Under the pieces are notes generated by a model. The model was not told the origin of the DNA. It ran no database searches and saw only the letters and a program-made list of their open reading frames with translations. A program made the position numbers and the translations under genes. Below, piece by piece: positions 9,050-17,506 of a stretch of DNA of 64,000 bases. The stretch is from Burkholderiaceae bacterium (GTDB taxonomy: Bacteria > Pseudomonadota > Gammaproteobacteria > Burkholderiales > Burkholderiaceae_C). Where the stretch lies: positions 248,001 to 312,000 of the forward strand of contig JACKLM010000002.1 in assembly GCA_024235895.1 (NCBI GenBank), given 5' to 3'. Positions within the stretch are counted from its first letter, which is position 1, and every line of letters begins with the position of its first letter.

Positions 9050-9534
9050 CAGCGGATGCCGGGCGGGCGGAAACGCGCCACGCGCGCCGCGCCCGACTGC
9101 GCGCGCGTGCGAACGCCGTGGCGCTGCTTGTACCACTGCGGCGTCGCCCCGCGCTTGAGCCGCCAGTTCTTCTTCGGCGGCCGGTACGCCGGCGGCGGCC
9201 TGGGCGTGCCGAAGCCGGCCGTGCCGGCGTCGCCGTCGAGCCCGGCGGCGGCCTCGCGCCAGTCGGACTCGAAGGCGGCGGACGCCTCGCGCACCTCGCG
9301 TTCGACGCTGCCCTGGACGTCGCGCGCGGCGTCCTCGAACTGCGTCTTCATCTTCTTGAGCTCCTCGAGCTCGATCGACCGGTTGACCTCGGCCTTGACG
9401 TCGGCGACGTAGCGCTGCGCCTTGCCGAACAGGTGGCCGACCGTGCGCGCCACGCGCGGCAGCTTCTCGGGTCCGATGACGATCAGCGCCACCGCCCCGA
9501 TCAGGGCCAGTTTGTCGAAGCCGAAATCGATCAT
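9049..9534 (-). CDS. tatB: Sec-independent protein translocase subunit TatB
   Basis: 161 residues. The N-terminus MIDFGFDKLALIGAVALIVI is one membrane helix followed by GPEKLPRVARTVGHL, the hinge and amphipathic helix of TatB. A charged coiled region (about 45-100) and a Pro/Arg-rich tail ending PPGIR follow. It forms the TatBC receptor for folded, twin-arginine-tagged proteins. It lies 46 nt after tatA and overlaps tatC by one base. Confidence 0.96.
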   Translation of the reverse strand: MIDFGFDKLALIGAVALIVIGPEKLPRVARTVGHLFGKAQRYVADVKAEVNRSIELEELKKMKTQFEDAARDVQGSVEREVREASAAFESDWREAAAGLDGDAGTAGFGTPRPPPAYRPPKKNWRLKRGATPQWYKQRHGVRTRAQSGAARVARFRPPGIR

Positions 9535-9581
9535 CGCGTGCGCGGGGACGGGACGCGGTGGCGTCCCGCCGGCCCCGGGGG

Positions 9582-9821
9582 TCAGCTCTTGGTCTTGGCC
9601 TCGACGTCGACGGTGTCGGCGCTGCGCGCCTCCGCCTTGGAGGCGGTCACCTGCGGCGGCGGGGCCGCGCCTTCGTCGTCGGCCGCGCCCTTGACGCCGT
9701 CCTTGAAGCCCTTGACCGCCGCGCCGAGGTCCGAGCCCATGTTCTTGAGCTTCTTGGTGCCGAAGATCAACACCACGACCAGCAGCACGATGAGCCAGTG
9801 CCAGATGCTGAAGCTGCCCAT
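9582..9821 (-). CDS. tatA: Sec-independent protein translocase subunit TatA
   Basis: 79 residues. MGSFSIWHWLIVLLVVVLIF is the short transmembrane helix, FGTKKLKNMGSDLGAAVKGFKD is the hinge and amphipathic helix with the conserved FG pair, and an acidic/Ala tail follows. TatA oligomerises to form the transport path after TatBC binds the substrate. It is the first of tatABC, 73 nt after hinT and probably in the same transcription unit as hisI-hisE-hinT. Confidence 0.97.
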   Translation of the reverse strand: MGSFSIWHWLIVLLVVVLIFGTKKLKNMGSDLGAAVKGFKDGVKGAADDEGAAPPPQVTASKAEARSADTVDVEAKTKS

Positions 9822-9894
9822 TGCCGATTCTCTCCGAGTGGACCCGCGATCTTACGCGGGCCGTGTGACGACTGTCCCGGGCACCCGGCCGACG

Positions 9895-10242
9895 TCAGCC
9901 GCGCGCCCAGGGCCGAGGCCCGCCCATGACGTGCATGTGCAGGTGGTAGACCTCCTGCCCGCCGTCGGGCCCGGTGTTGACGACGACCCGAAAGCCGTTC
10001 GTCACCCCCAGGTCGCGCATCAGCCGCGGCGCCAGCGCCATCATGCGCCCGAGCAGCGCCTCGTGCTCGGGCCCGACCTCGGCCAGGCTGGCCACGTGCC
10101 GCTTCGGGATCACGAGCACGTGGACCGGTGCCCACGGGTGGATATCGTGGAAGACCAGAAGTTCATCGTCCTCGTGGACCTTGTTCGCCGGGATCTGCCC
10201 GGCGGCGATCTTGCAGAAGACGCAGTTCGGGTCGGTGCTCAA
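9895..10242 (-). CDS. hinT: Histidine triad (HIT) purine nucleoside phosphoramidase
   Basis: 115 residues. The catalytic triad motif HLHMHVMGG is at about residues 100-108. The N-terminal CVFCKIAAGQIPA and VLVIPKRHV segments are typical of the HINT branch, which hydrolyses nucleoside 5'-phosphoramidates and aminoacyl-adenylates. It is a small cytosolic dimer by family knowledge. The position between hisE (33 nt) and tatA (73 nt) is a common betaproteobacterial arrangement. Confidence 0.93.
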   Translation of the reverse strand: MSTDPNCVFCKIAAGQIPANKVHEDDELLVFHDIHPWAPVHVLVIPKRHVASLAEVGPEHEALLGRMMALAPRLMRDLGVTNGFRVVVNTGPDGGQEVYHLHMHVMGGPRPWARG

Positions 10243-10275
10243 CGCGTGGGCCTTTCTCGTCGCTACTGCCGTGTT

Positions 10276-10656
10276 CTAGGGGCTGGGGTCGGTCTGGCCG
10301 CCGGGGCCGGCGGCCGCGACGCCGCCGCGGCGCGCGAATTCCTCCAGCCCGGACAGGCCTTCGCGCCGGCGCAGCTCGGCCAGCACGTCGTCGGGGTGCA
10401 GCCCGTGCGCGGTCAACACGATCAGCGTGTGAAACCACAGGTCGGCGGTCTCGGCGACGACCCGGGGCACGGCGGCGTCATCGCGCGCCGCATCCTTGGC
10501 CGCCATCACCAGCTCGGTGGCCTCCTCGCCGACCTTCTTGAGCATCGCGTCCTCGCCCTTGGCGAACAGCCGCGCGACGTAGCTGCGGTCGGGGTCGGCG
10601 CCGCGGCGCGACGCGATCACGTCGGCGAGCCGGCCCAGGGTGTCGTCGTCGGTCAT
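10276..10656 (-). CDS. hisE: Phosphoribosyl-ATP diphosphatase (histidine step 2)
   Basis: 126 residues. It hydrolyses PR-ATP to PR-AMP and pyrophosphate in histidine biosynthesis. The all-alpha MazG-like core shows KVGEEATELVMAAKD, with the metal-binding EExxE pattern, and ETADLWFHTLIVL. A Gly/Ala/Pro-rich tail (about residues 108-126) extends the protein beyond the usual 105-110 residues. It lies 40 nt after hisI, which catalyses the next step. The two are separate genes, not the hisIE fusion of enterobacteria. Confidence 0.95.
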   Translation of the reverse strand: MTDDDTLGRLADVIASRRGADPDRSYVARLFAKGEDAMLKKVGEEATELVMAAKDAARDDAAVPRVVAETADLWFHTLIVLTAHGLHPDDVLAELRRREGLSGLEEFARRGGVAAAGPGGQTDPSP

Positions 10657-10696
10657 CGCCAGGAAGCGTCTCGTTCGCGCGCCGCGGTCGCGGCGC

Positions 10697-11089
10697 TCAC
10701 TTGCGGTAGATGTGCGCCGGATCCTCGATCACGGGGTCGACCGCGCGCCAGTGCCCATCTTCCAGGCGTTCGAAGAAACAGCTGTGACGGCCGGTGTGGC
10801 AGGCGATCGACGGCTCGTGGCCGAGCTGCGTGACTTCGAGCAGCACGGCGTCGCCGTCGCAGTCGAGCCGGATCTGGTGCACCTGCTGGACATGGCCGGA
10901 CTCCTCGCCCTTGCGCCACAGCCGCCCGCGCGACCGGCTCCAGTAGACCGCGCGCCCGCTGCGTGCGGTCTCGGCCAGCGCCTCGCGGTTCATCCACGCC
11001 AGCATCAGCACGTCCTTGCTCCCGCGCTCCTGCGCGATCGCCGGCACCAGTCCGGCGGCGTCCCACTTCACGGCGTCGAGCCAGTCCAT
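10697..11089 (-). CDS. hisI: Phosphoribosyl-AMP cyclohydrolase (histidine step 3)
   Basis: 130 residues. It opens the adenine ring of PR-AMP. Metal ligands are visible in RLDCDGDAVLLEV (Mg-binding DCDGD) and in ACHTGRHSCFFE, whose two Cys with the upstream Cys bind Zn. WDAAGLVPAIAQERGSKDVLMLAW at the N-terminus and YWSRSRGRLWRKGEESGH are conserved. hisF, usually upstream, is replaced here by a NUDIX gene and the DUF815 gene. Confidence 0.96.
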   Translation of the reverse strand: MDWLDAVKWDAAGLVPAIAQERGSKDVLMLAWMNREALAETARSGRAVYWSRSRGRLWRKGEESGHVQQVHQIRLDCDGDAVLLEVTQLGHEPSIACHTGRHSCFFERLEDGHWRAVDPVIEDPAHIYRK

Positions 11090-11105
11090 GGCGGGAAGTG
11101 TACGG

Positions 11106-11669
11106 TCAGGAGCCGCCCGGTGCGCCCGCGGCGGCGCCGGGCGCCCGCGTTGCCGAAAGTTCGGCGGCCACCGGCCCGAGATGCGTCGGCCCGCCGTAGC
11201 CGCACTCCTCGGCCAGCCAGGCCAGCACCGGCACCGTCCCCGGCAGCACCGGGTCCACGCTCACCGGCAGCGACTGCCAGGCCATGCGCTGGCCCTCGCG
11301 CATCTCGAACGCGCCGTGCCATTCGGTGACCTTGCAGAAATGCAGCCGCACGAGCGCGTGCGGGTAGTCGAACAGCGACGTGCGCCAGGGCGCGACGGCG
11401 CCGATCTCGATCCCCAGCTCCTCGTGCAGCTCGCGCCGCAGCGCCTGCTCGACGGTCTCGCCGGGCTCGATTTTGCCGCCCGGAAATTCCCAGGCCCCGG
11501 CGTAGACCTTGCCCGGCGGGCGCGAGCTGAGCAGGAAGCGCCCGTCGTTGCCGATCAGCACGCCGACGGCGACGTCGACCGGCACCCGTGACTCGGCAGC
11601 CACCCCCAGAGGCGGCGCATCGGGGGTCGCGCCCCGCGGCGGCGCGCCGGGGGCACCGCGCTCAGCCAT
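11106..11669 (-). CDS. NUDIX hydrolase, MutT-like (8-oxo-dGTP diphosphatase type)
   Basis: 187 residues. The complete NUDIX box (G-x5-E-x7-REL-x-EE-x-G-I) runs over GKIEPGETVEQALRRELHEE and LGI. The preceding VGVLIGNDGRFLLSSRPPGK and AGAWEFPGG match the MutT subgroup that cleans 8-oxo-dGTP from the nucleotide pool. The start MAERGAPG overlaps the end of the DUF815 gene by 8 nt, implying coupling. The first 30 residues (Pro/Ala/Gly-rich) and last 25 are low-complexity; a later GTG start before VDVAVGVL is possible. The exact substrate is inferred. Confidence 0.85.
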   Translation of the reverse strand: MAERGAPGAPPRGATPDAPPLGVAAESRVPVDVAVGVLIGNDGRFLLSSRPPGKVYAGAWEFPGGKIEPGETVEQALRRELHEELGIEIGAVAPWRTSLFDYPHALVRLHFCKVTEWHGAFEMREGQRMAWQSLPVSVDPVLPGTVPVLAWLAEECGYGGPTHLGPVAAELSATRAPGAAAGAPGGS

Positions 11670-12549
11670 CGAGCCGCCCGGCGCGGTCGCGCGCGAATTG
11701 GTACGCCACCCGGCCCGAGCGCGAGCCGCGCTCCAGCGCCCACACCAGCGCGTCCTGGCGTGCCGCGGCGATCGCCGCCTCGTCGAGCCCGAAGTGGCGC
11801 AGCCACTGCGCCGTGATCGCGAGGTACTCGGCCTGGCTGAAGGGGTAGAAGCTGATCCACAGCCCGAAGCGATCGGACAGGCTGACCTTCTCCTCCACGC
11901 CCTCGCCCGGGTGCACCTCGCCGTCCTCGGTGTGGCGGACGCTGAGGTTCTCGCGCATGTACTCCGGCAGCAGGTGGCGCCGGTTGCTGGTCGCGTAGAC
12001 GAGCAGGTTGTCGCTGGTCTGCGCGACCGAGCCATCGAGGATCGACTTCAGCGCCTTGTAGCCCGGCTCGCCCTCGTCGAAGCTGAGGTCGTCGCAGAAG
12101 ACGACGAAGCGCTCGGGCCGGCCGGCGACGAGGTCGACCAGGTCCGGCAGGTCGACCAGGTCGACCTTGTCGACCTCGATCAGCCTCAATCCCTGCGGCG
12201 CGAACTCGTTGAGCACCGCCTTGACGAGCGAGCTCTTGCCGGTGCCGCGCGCACCCGTCAGCAGCACGTTGTTGGCGCTGCGCCCGGCGACGAACTGCGC
12301 CGTGTTGCGCACCAGCCGCTGCTTCTGCGGCTCGACCTCGCACAGGTCCGGCAGGCGGATCGACGACGCGTGGCGAACCGGCTCCAGCGCGCCGCCGCCG
12401 GCGCCGCGCTTGCGGTAGCGGAAGGCGCTCGCCGCACCCCAGTCGGGCGGCCGCAGCGGATGCGGCAGCAGCGCCTCCAGGCGTGCCAGCAAGGCGTCGG
12501 CACGATCGGCCAGACGGGCCAGCGTGGCCTTGGCATCGGGGTCGGACAT
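11662..12549 (-). CDS. DUF815 family AAA+ ATPase
   Basis: 295 residues. Walker A is GARGTGKSS (about residues 98-106) and a Walker B-like acidic run is VVFCDDLSFDEGE. RRHLLPEYMRENL and SLSDRFGLWISFYPF, with the arginine-finger region, match the DUF815 family, which resembles DnaA/IstB-type AAA+ proteins. No biochemical role is established. It overlaps the NUDIX gene by 8 nt and is preceded by repeat locus A, so its promoter must lie within or beside that repeat. Confidence 0.85.
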   Translation of the reverse strand: MSDPDAKATLARLADRADALLARLEALLPHPLRPPDWGAASAFRYRKRGAGGGALEPVRHASSIRLPDLCEVEPQKQRLVRNTAQFVAGRSANNVLLTGARGTGKSSLVKAVLNEFAPQGLRLIEVDKVDLVDLPDLVDLVAGRPERFVVFCDDLSFDEGEPGYKALKSILDGSVAQTSDNLLVYATSNRRHLLPEYMRENLSVRHTEDGEVHPGEGVEEKVSLSDRFGLWISFYPFSQAEYLAITAQWLRHFGLDEAAIAAARQDALVWALERGSRSGRVAYQFARDRAGRLDG

Positions 12550-12755
12550 GGACGCCAGTTTATCGAGGCGGTCCGCGCTGGCGCGCAGCGCGGGTCCGGC
12601 AAGATGGTCCTGCGCGCCGGCAGCAGCACCGCGGCGCCGGCCTCAGGCGCATTCGCGTTCGATCGACGAGGAATGGTCTCTCCGCGATCGACCGCCATCG
12701 GTACGTTGCAGTCTTTGACGGCCTGCTCGCATGTGGCATTCGACGACCAGCGCGA

Positions 12756-12857
12756 GCCGAGGCCAGCGGGTGCCCTTCCGCTCCATGTCCCCCGCCACCG
12801 GCCTGCGGCCGCTGGCTCCTCCTTTACTTACGCGGAAGGGCACCCGCTGCCCTCGGC
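12756..12857 (-). repeat. Hairpin unit A1 (reverse orientation)
   Basis: Outer arms 12756-12781 and 12832-12857 are 26 nt each and complementary except at one position. Read on the minus strand, the interior is GTAAGTAAAGGAGGA (12831-12817), an inner hairpin (12816-12794, 10-bp arms with one G-G mismatch and a GCA loop), then GGGGGACATGGA (12793-12782). It is one of four units in the window. Confidence 0.85.
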
Positions 12858-12943
12858 GGGCAACGGCCGGGGTACTCGACCAAAGAGTACCTTGGCCCGC
12901 CACCGCTCCGGTTTTCGACCGTCGAATACCAACTCGGTGGCCT
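12858..12943. repeat. Palindromic centre of repeat locus A
   Basis: Contains a 21-nt near-perfect palindrome at 12910-12930 around TTCGACCGTCGAA, flanked by GCCAC and GTGGC arms. It also has an extra segment, absent from locus B, with its own GGTACTC/GAGTACC hairpin (about 12871-12891). The corresponding centre in locus B is only 47 nt. Confidence 0.7.
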
Positions 12944-13043
12944 GCCGAGGACGGCGGGTGCCCTTGACCGTAAGTAAAGGAGGAGCCGGCGGCGCAGCCG
13001 ACGGCGGGGGACATGGAGGGCAAGGGTACCCGCCGTCCTCGGC
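12944..13043 (+). repeat. Hairpin unit A2 (forward orientation)
   Basis: Outer arms 12944-12968 and 13019-13043 are 25 nt with 23 Watson-Crick pairs, one G-U pair and one mismatch. The interior has GTAAGTAAAGGAGGA (12970-12984), an inner hairpin (12985-13005, 9-bp arms with one G-A mismatch and a GCA loop) and GGGGGACATGGAG (13006-13018). AAAGGAGG is at 12976-12983 and ATG at 13013-13015. Confidence 0.85.
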
Positions 13044-13087
13044 TCGCGCGGTCGTGGCACGTCAGACCTGTGAGGGCGATTGTGTGA
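13013..13087 (+). CDS. Possible 24-codon reading frame starting inside hairpin unit A2
   Basis: Starts at the conserved ATG of the unit and ends at TGA 13085-13087; it begins MEGKGTRRPRLARSWH. The equivalent frame in locus B (30390-30464) has the same length and 22 of 24 identical residues. AAAGGAGG lies 29 nt upstream in sequence, but only 8 nt if the intervening inner hairpin folds. This may simply reflect DNA-level relatedness of the repeats; translation is unproven. Confidence 0.2.
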   Translation: MEGKGTRRPRLARSWHVRPVRAIV

Positions 13088-13155
13088 GTCGTAGCTACGT
13101 GCCACGGGCAGTCGATCGTCGAACACCCGATCCTTGCCGATCGAGGGCGCGGGTA

Positions 13156-13908
13156 TCAGCCGCCCAGCGGCCGCAGAATGCGCAGCCACTTGCGCGCCGG
13201 CAGGCCGAGCGCACCCCAGCGCGACTCGATCGCCGCCGCGCGTGTGGCCAGCTCGGCGCGCGGCGGCAGCGGCGCGTCGCGCGTGGCGACGACGACGGTA
13301 TTGCCCTCGCGCGTCGCGCGCAGCCGCCAGACGGCCTCGGTGCCGAAGGCCGCGGCGATGCGCGCCAGGCTGCGGTCCAGGCTCGCGTGGCGACCGAACA
13401 GGTTGACCGCCATCGCCCCGCCCGGCACGAGCAGGCGCCGGCAGGCGGCGTAGAAGCCCTCGTCGTCGAGCACCGGCGCCGCCGCCTCCTCGTCGTACAG
13501 GTCGACGTGCAGCAGCGTCGCGCTCGCCGGCTCGGCGCGTGCGAGCCAGTCGGCGGCGTCGGCCTGCGCGATGCGCAGCTGCGCGCCGTCGGGAGGCAGC
13601 CTGAACCAGGCGCGGCCGGCGCCGATGACGTGCGGGTTGAGCTCGACCGCGGTCGTCCGCATCGACAGCGCGCGCAGCGTGAATCGCGTCAGCGTGCCGG
13701 CGCCCAGGCCGAGCTGAACTGCGTGGCCGCGCGCGAGCGCCGCCAGATCCAGCCACAGCAGCGCTGCCAGCATGCGCTGCACGTATTCGAGCTCGACGTG
13801 CAGCGGATCGCGGATGCGCATCGCGCCCTGCACCCAGGGGCTGCCCAGGTGCAGGAAGCGCACGCCGCCGGCCTCCGACAGCGTCGCTTCGGGAAGCTCA
13901 GACGACAT
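13156..13908 (-). CDS. Spermidine synthase-like SAM-binding protein
   Basis: 250 residues. Rossmann-fold features include LGLGAGTLTRFTLRAL (glycine-rich SAM motif), TTAVELNPHVI with the acidic ribose-binding residue, and LLHVDLYDEEAAAP. The arrangement resembles polyamine-aminopropyltransferase-like proteins, but the substrate-binding signature of true SpeE was not recognised, so the reaction is left open. The start MSSELPEATLSE overlaps the glycosylase gene by 11 nt. The gene stops 8 nt from repeat locus A. Confidence 0.75.
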   Translation of the reverse strand: MSSELPEATLSEAGGVRFLHLGSPWVQGAMRIRDPLHVELEYVQRMLAALLWLDLAALARGHAVQLGLGAGTLTRFTLRALSMRTTAVELNPHVIGAGRAWFRLPPDGAQLRIAQADAADWLARAEPASATLLHVDLYDEEAAAPVLDDEGFYAACRRLLVPGGAMAVNLFGRHASLDRSLARIAAAFGTEAVWRLRATREGNTVVVATRDAPLPPRAELATRAAAIESRWGALGLPARKWLRILRPLGG

Positions 13909-14434
13909 CGATGCCGGCCTCGGCGAAGACCTGCCGCCAGGCGGCGAGCTTGCGCTCGAAGCTCCAGCTCGCATTCGCCGGGCTGGTCGACGGCAGCCGC
14001 CACACCGGCAGCCCGAGCGCGCGCGTCACGCGCATCGCACGCGCCGACTCGCCGCCGTTGTGCGCGATCGCCACCAGCGCCGGCGCGCGCCGGCGCAGCG
14101 AGGCCAGATCGTTGGGCTCGGCATCGGCGATCGCGCTGTCCAGGCTGCCGCTGCGGCGGCAGGCGCGGTAGACATCCCAAATCCCCAGCCCGCGCCGCCG
14201 CACCTCGGCCAGCCGCTCGCGATACGGCAGCGCGCGCAGGTCCAGCCCCCACAGCGCCGACAGGATCGGCCAGAAGGCGTTGCGCGGGTGGGCGTAGTAC
14301 TCGCCGGCGGCCAGCGAGGCCGCGCTCGGGAAGCTGCCCAGCAGCAGCAGCCGGGTGCGGCGGTCGATCACCGGCGGCAGACCGACGAGGCGCGGCGACG
14401 CGGCGTCGGCGCGCGCCGCCGCCGTGCGCACCAC
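13898..14434 (-). CDS. DNA-deoxyinosine glycosylase (UDG superfamily)
   Basis: 178 residues. Features of the uracil-DNA glycosylase fold are LLLGSFPSAASLAAGEYYAH (motif 1), PRNAFWPIL and LPSTSPANA near the C-terminus (motif 2). This combination matches the hypoxanthine-DNA glycosylase branch, which removes deaminated adenine. It is downstream of tatD (36 nt) and overlaps the next gene by 11 nt, so the three are likely co-transcribed. The first 15 residues are low-complexity, so a slightly later start is possible. Confidence 0.85.
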   Translation of the reverse strand: MVRTAAARADAASPRLVGLPPVIDRRTRLLLLGSFPSAASLAAGEYYAHPRNAFWPILSALWGLDLRALPYRERLAEVRRRGLGIWDVYRACRRSGSLDSAIADAEPNDLASLRRRAPALVAIAHNGGESARAMRVTRALGLPVWRLPSTSPANASWSFERKLAAWRQVFAEAGIDVV

Positions 14435-14470
14435 GCGGGCCCCTGGGCGCCGCGCGACCGGGTGCGCGCG

Positions 14471-15289
14471 TCACGCCAGCAGCCCGCGCAGCCGCGGCAG
14501 CGCCGCCAGCGCATTCGCCGCGGTGCGGTCGGCGGTCTCGGCCAGCGACCAGCCGCGCAGCGCCGCCAGCTCGGCGCCGATGCGCGGCAGCTCGGCCGGC
14601 GTGTTGCGCGCCTGCGGCGCCGGGCCACGCTCGATGGCGGGCCGGACGAGCCATTGCGGCGGGATGTCCGGGGCGTCGGTCTCCAGCACCGGCGCCTCGT
14701 CGGGCAGCTCACGCGCCAGCGCGCGGATGCGCCGTGCACGCTCGAAGCTCAGCGTGCCGCCGAAACCCAGCTTCAGCCCGAGCGCCAGGAACTGCCCCGC
14801 CTGCTGCATGCTGCCGTTGAACGCGTGCGCGATGCCGCCCGGGACCGGCACGCGGCGCAGACCCGCCAGCAGCGCGTCGGCCGAGCGCCGCACGTGCAGG
14901 ATCACCGGCAGCGCGGCGCGCCGCGCCAGCGCGAGCTGCGCGAGGTAGAAGCGCTGCTGGCGGTCGCGGTCCAGCCCGGGGACGAAGTGGTCCAGCCCGA
15001 TCTCGCCGACCGCGACCAGCCGCGGGTCGTCGCCCCAGCGCGCCAGCGCCTCCGCCAGCCGGTCGAGGTCGGCCTCGTCGGCACGGTCGACGAACAGCGG
15101 GTGGATCCCCAGCGCATACGCCAGATCGAGCCGGTGCGCGAGCGCGCGCGCGCGCTCGAAGTCCGCCGCCTGCACCGCCGGCAGCACCGCCATACAGACG
15201 CCGGCGGCGCGCGCGGCAGCCCAAACGGCGTCGCGGTCGTGGTCGAACTCCGGCGCGTCGAGGTGGCAATGCGAATCGATCCAGCGCAC
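14471..15289 (-). CDS. TatD family metal-dependent hydrolase
   Basis: 272 residues, TIM-barrel metallohydrolase. Metal ligands are visible in IDSHCHLD (N-terminal HxH), AVGEIGLDH (Glu), ILHVRR (His), HAFNGS (His) and LETDAPD (Asp). Members have 3'-5' DNA exonuclease activity and a proposed role in DNA repair or quality control. Length is normal. It is the first gene of a minus-strand run toward the glycosylase and methyltransferase genes, and is divergent from the S1C protease. Confidence 0.94.
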   Translation of the reverse strand: MRWIDSHCHLDAPEFDHDRDAVWAAARAAGVCMAVLPAVQAADFERARALAHRLDLAYALGIHPLFVDRADEADLDRLAEALARWGDDPRLVAVGEIGLDHFVPGLDRDRQQRFYLAQLALARRAALPVILHVRRSADALLAGLRRVPVPGGIAHAFNGSMQQAGQFLALGLKLGFGGTLSFERARRIRALARELPDEAPVLETDAPDIPPQWLVRPAIERGPAPQARNTPAELPRIGAELAALRGWSLAETADRTAANALAALPRLRGLLA

Positions 15290-15426
15290 GCCGGCGATTG
15301 CACCACAGGGCGCAGGCGGTCTTTGCCGGCCGCGGGGATGCGCGGGCGGCGCCGTCGTGGTAGTGTTTTGCTCGCCGACGCCGATCGCCGTGATCGACTC
15401 CCGGCGCCCGCCCCCTTCGCGTACCG

Positions 15427-16443
15427 ATGCCCGCCCCTCGCCGCCCCCTGGTCAGCCGCTCGCCGCGGCGTGACAGCGCGCCAGCCGCCTCGCACGGCGC
15501 CGCGCCGGTGCGGGCCGCCCCTCGCGCGGACGCCGGCGGGGGCACGTCTGGCTCGCCGCCGCCGGCGTCGAAGGCCGATGCCGGCGCGCCCGCGGCCGCG
15601 TCGCCGGCCGGTCGCGGCTGGAGGCGCTGGATCGCGCGCCACCCCGGGCCGTGGTCGGCCGCGGTCGGGTCGATCGCCACCCTGGCCGGCGTCGCCTTGC
15701 TGCTCGCGATGCAGCCGGGGTCGCGGGTGATCACGCAGGAGCATATCGACGAGGCGGTTCGCGCGTCGCTCGAGAAGGAGCCACTGCCGTCGGCGGCGGC
15801 CCGGGCCTACGAGACGATCCTGCCCTCGGTGGTGCGCGTCACCGGGCTGATGGACGAGGACGACGATGGCGCCGACGACGGCGCGAACGCCGAGGCGCTC
15901 GCGCTGGACCGCAGCCTGGGTACCGGCGTCGTCATCATCGACAACGGCACCATCCTGACCAACCTGCACGTCGTCAGCGGCGCCAAGCGCATCAAGGTGA
16001 AATTCTTCGAGGGCACCGAGTCGGATGCGCAGCTCGTCGGCGTGCAGGCCGAGAACGATCTGGCGGTGCTGCGCGCCAGCCGCATCCCCGACGACATGCT
16101 GCCGGCGGTCATGCGATCCACCGGCGACCTGCGGCCCGGCGACCAGGTGATCGCGGTCGGCCACCCCTTCGGCATCGGGCCGTCGGTCAGCGCGGGCGTC
16201 GTCTCGGGACTCAGGCGCGAGTTCCGCAGCGACGAGGGCGAGCGCGTGCTGTCCAACCTGATCCAGTTCGACGCCGCCGCCAACCCGGGCAATTCCGGCG
16301 GCCCGCTGGTGACGATGGACGGCCAGGTCGTCGGCATCGTCACCGCGATCCTCAACCCGGGCGAGGAGCGCACCTTCATCGGCATCGGCTTCGCGGTGCC
16401 GATCGAGTCCGCCGCCCAGGCCGCCGGGCTGCCGCCGTTCTGA
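15427..16443 (+). CDS. S1C (HtrA/Deg-like) serine protease without PDZ domain
   Basis: 338 residues. A long Ala/Pro/Arg-rich cytoplasmic N-terminus (1-75) precedes one transmembrane helix (about 77-95), so the protease domain should be periplasmic. The catalytic triad is H181 (LTNLHVVSG), D211 (ENDLAVL) and S290 (NPGNSGGPL). The chain ends right after the protease domain (VPIESAAQAAGLPPF), with no PDZ domain. An acidic loop DEDDDGADDG (about 143-152) is inserted early. It lies 58 nt upstream of moxR on the same strand, suggesting a functional link with that operon. Confidence 0.92.
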   Translation: MPAPRRPLVSRSPRRDSAPAASHGAAPVRAAPRADAGGGTSGSPPPASKADAGAPAAASPAGRGWRRWIARHPGPWSAAVGSIATLAGVALLLAMQPGSRVITQEHIDEAVRASLEKEPLPSAAARAYETILPSVVRVTGLMDEDDDGADDGANAEALALDRSLGTGVVIIDNGTILTNLHVVSGAKRIKVKFFEGTESDAQLVGVQAENDLAVLRASRIPDDMLPAVMRSTGDLRPGDQVIAVGHPFGIGPSVSAGVVSGLRREFRSDEGERVLSNLIQFDAAANPGNSGGPLVTMDGQVVGIVTAILNPGEERTFIGIGFAVPIESAAQAAGLPPF

Positions 16444-16501
16444 GCGGCCGCCGCACACGCCTCCAGCCCTCCCCCCTCCCGAGCCCAGCGAGACCGACCC
16501 G

Positions 16502-17505
<1,004 letters not shown>

Positions 17506-17506
<1 letters not shown>

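Larger units (their letters stand above)
12655..13148. repeat. Repeat locus A: composite nested palindrome, BIME/MITE-like
   Basis: This fills nearly all of the 606-nt gap between the DUF815 gene and the methyltransferase gene. Order: left end (starting GCGTTCGATCGACGAGGA), hairpin unit A1 on the minus strand, an 86-nt palindromic centre, hairpin unit A2 on the plus strand, and a right end ending about 8 nt before the stop codon of the methyltransferase gene. The same arrangement recurs at 30058-30525. The right flanks of the two loci match almost base for base over about 60 nt (13044-13103 with 30421-30480). The left end of A is the reverse complement of the right end of B. No transposase is encoded. 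Confidence 0.85.

Noticed and set aside
12483..13756. Several open frames on both strands running through repeat locus A.
   Set aside because: They run across inverted repeats and neighbouring genes with no protein similarity; openness is due to high GC.
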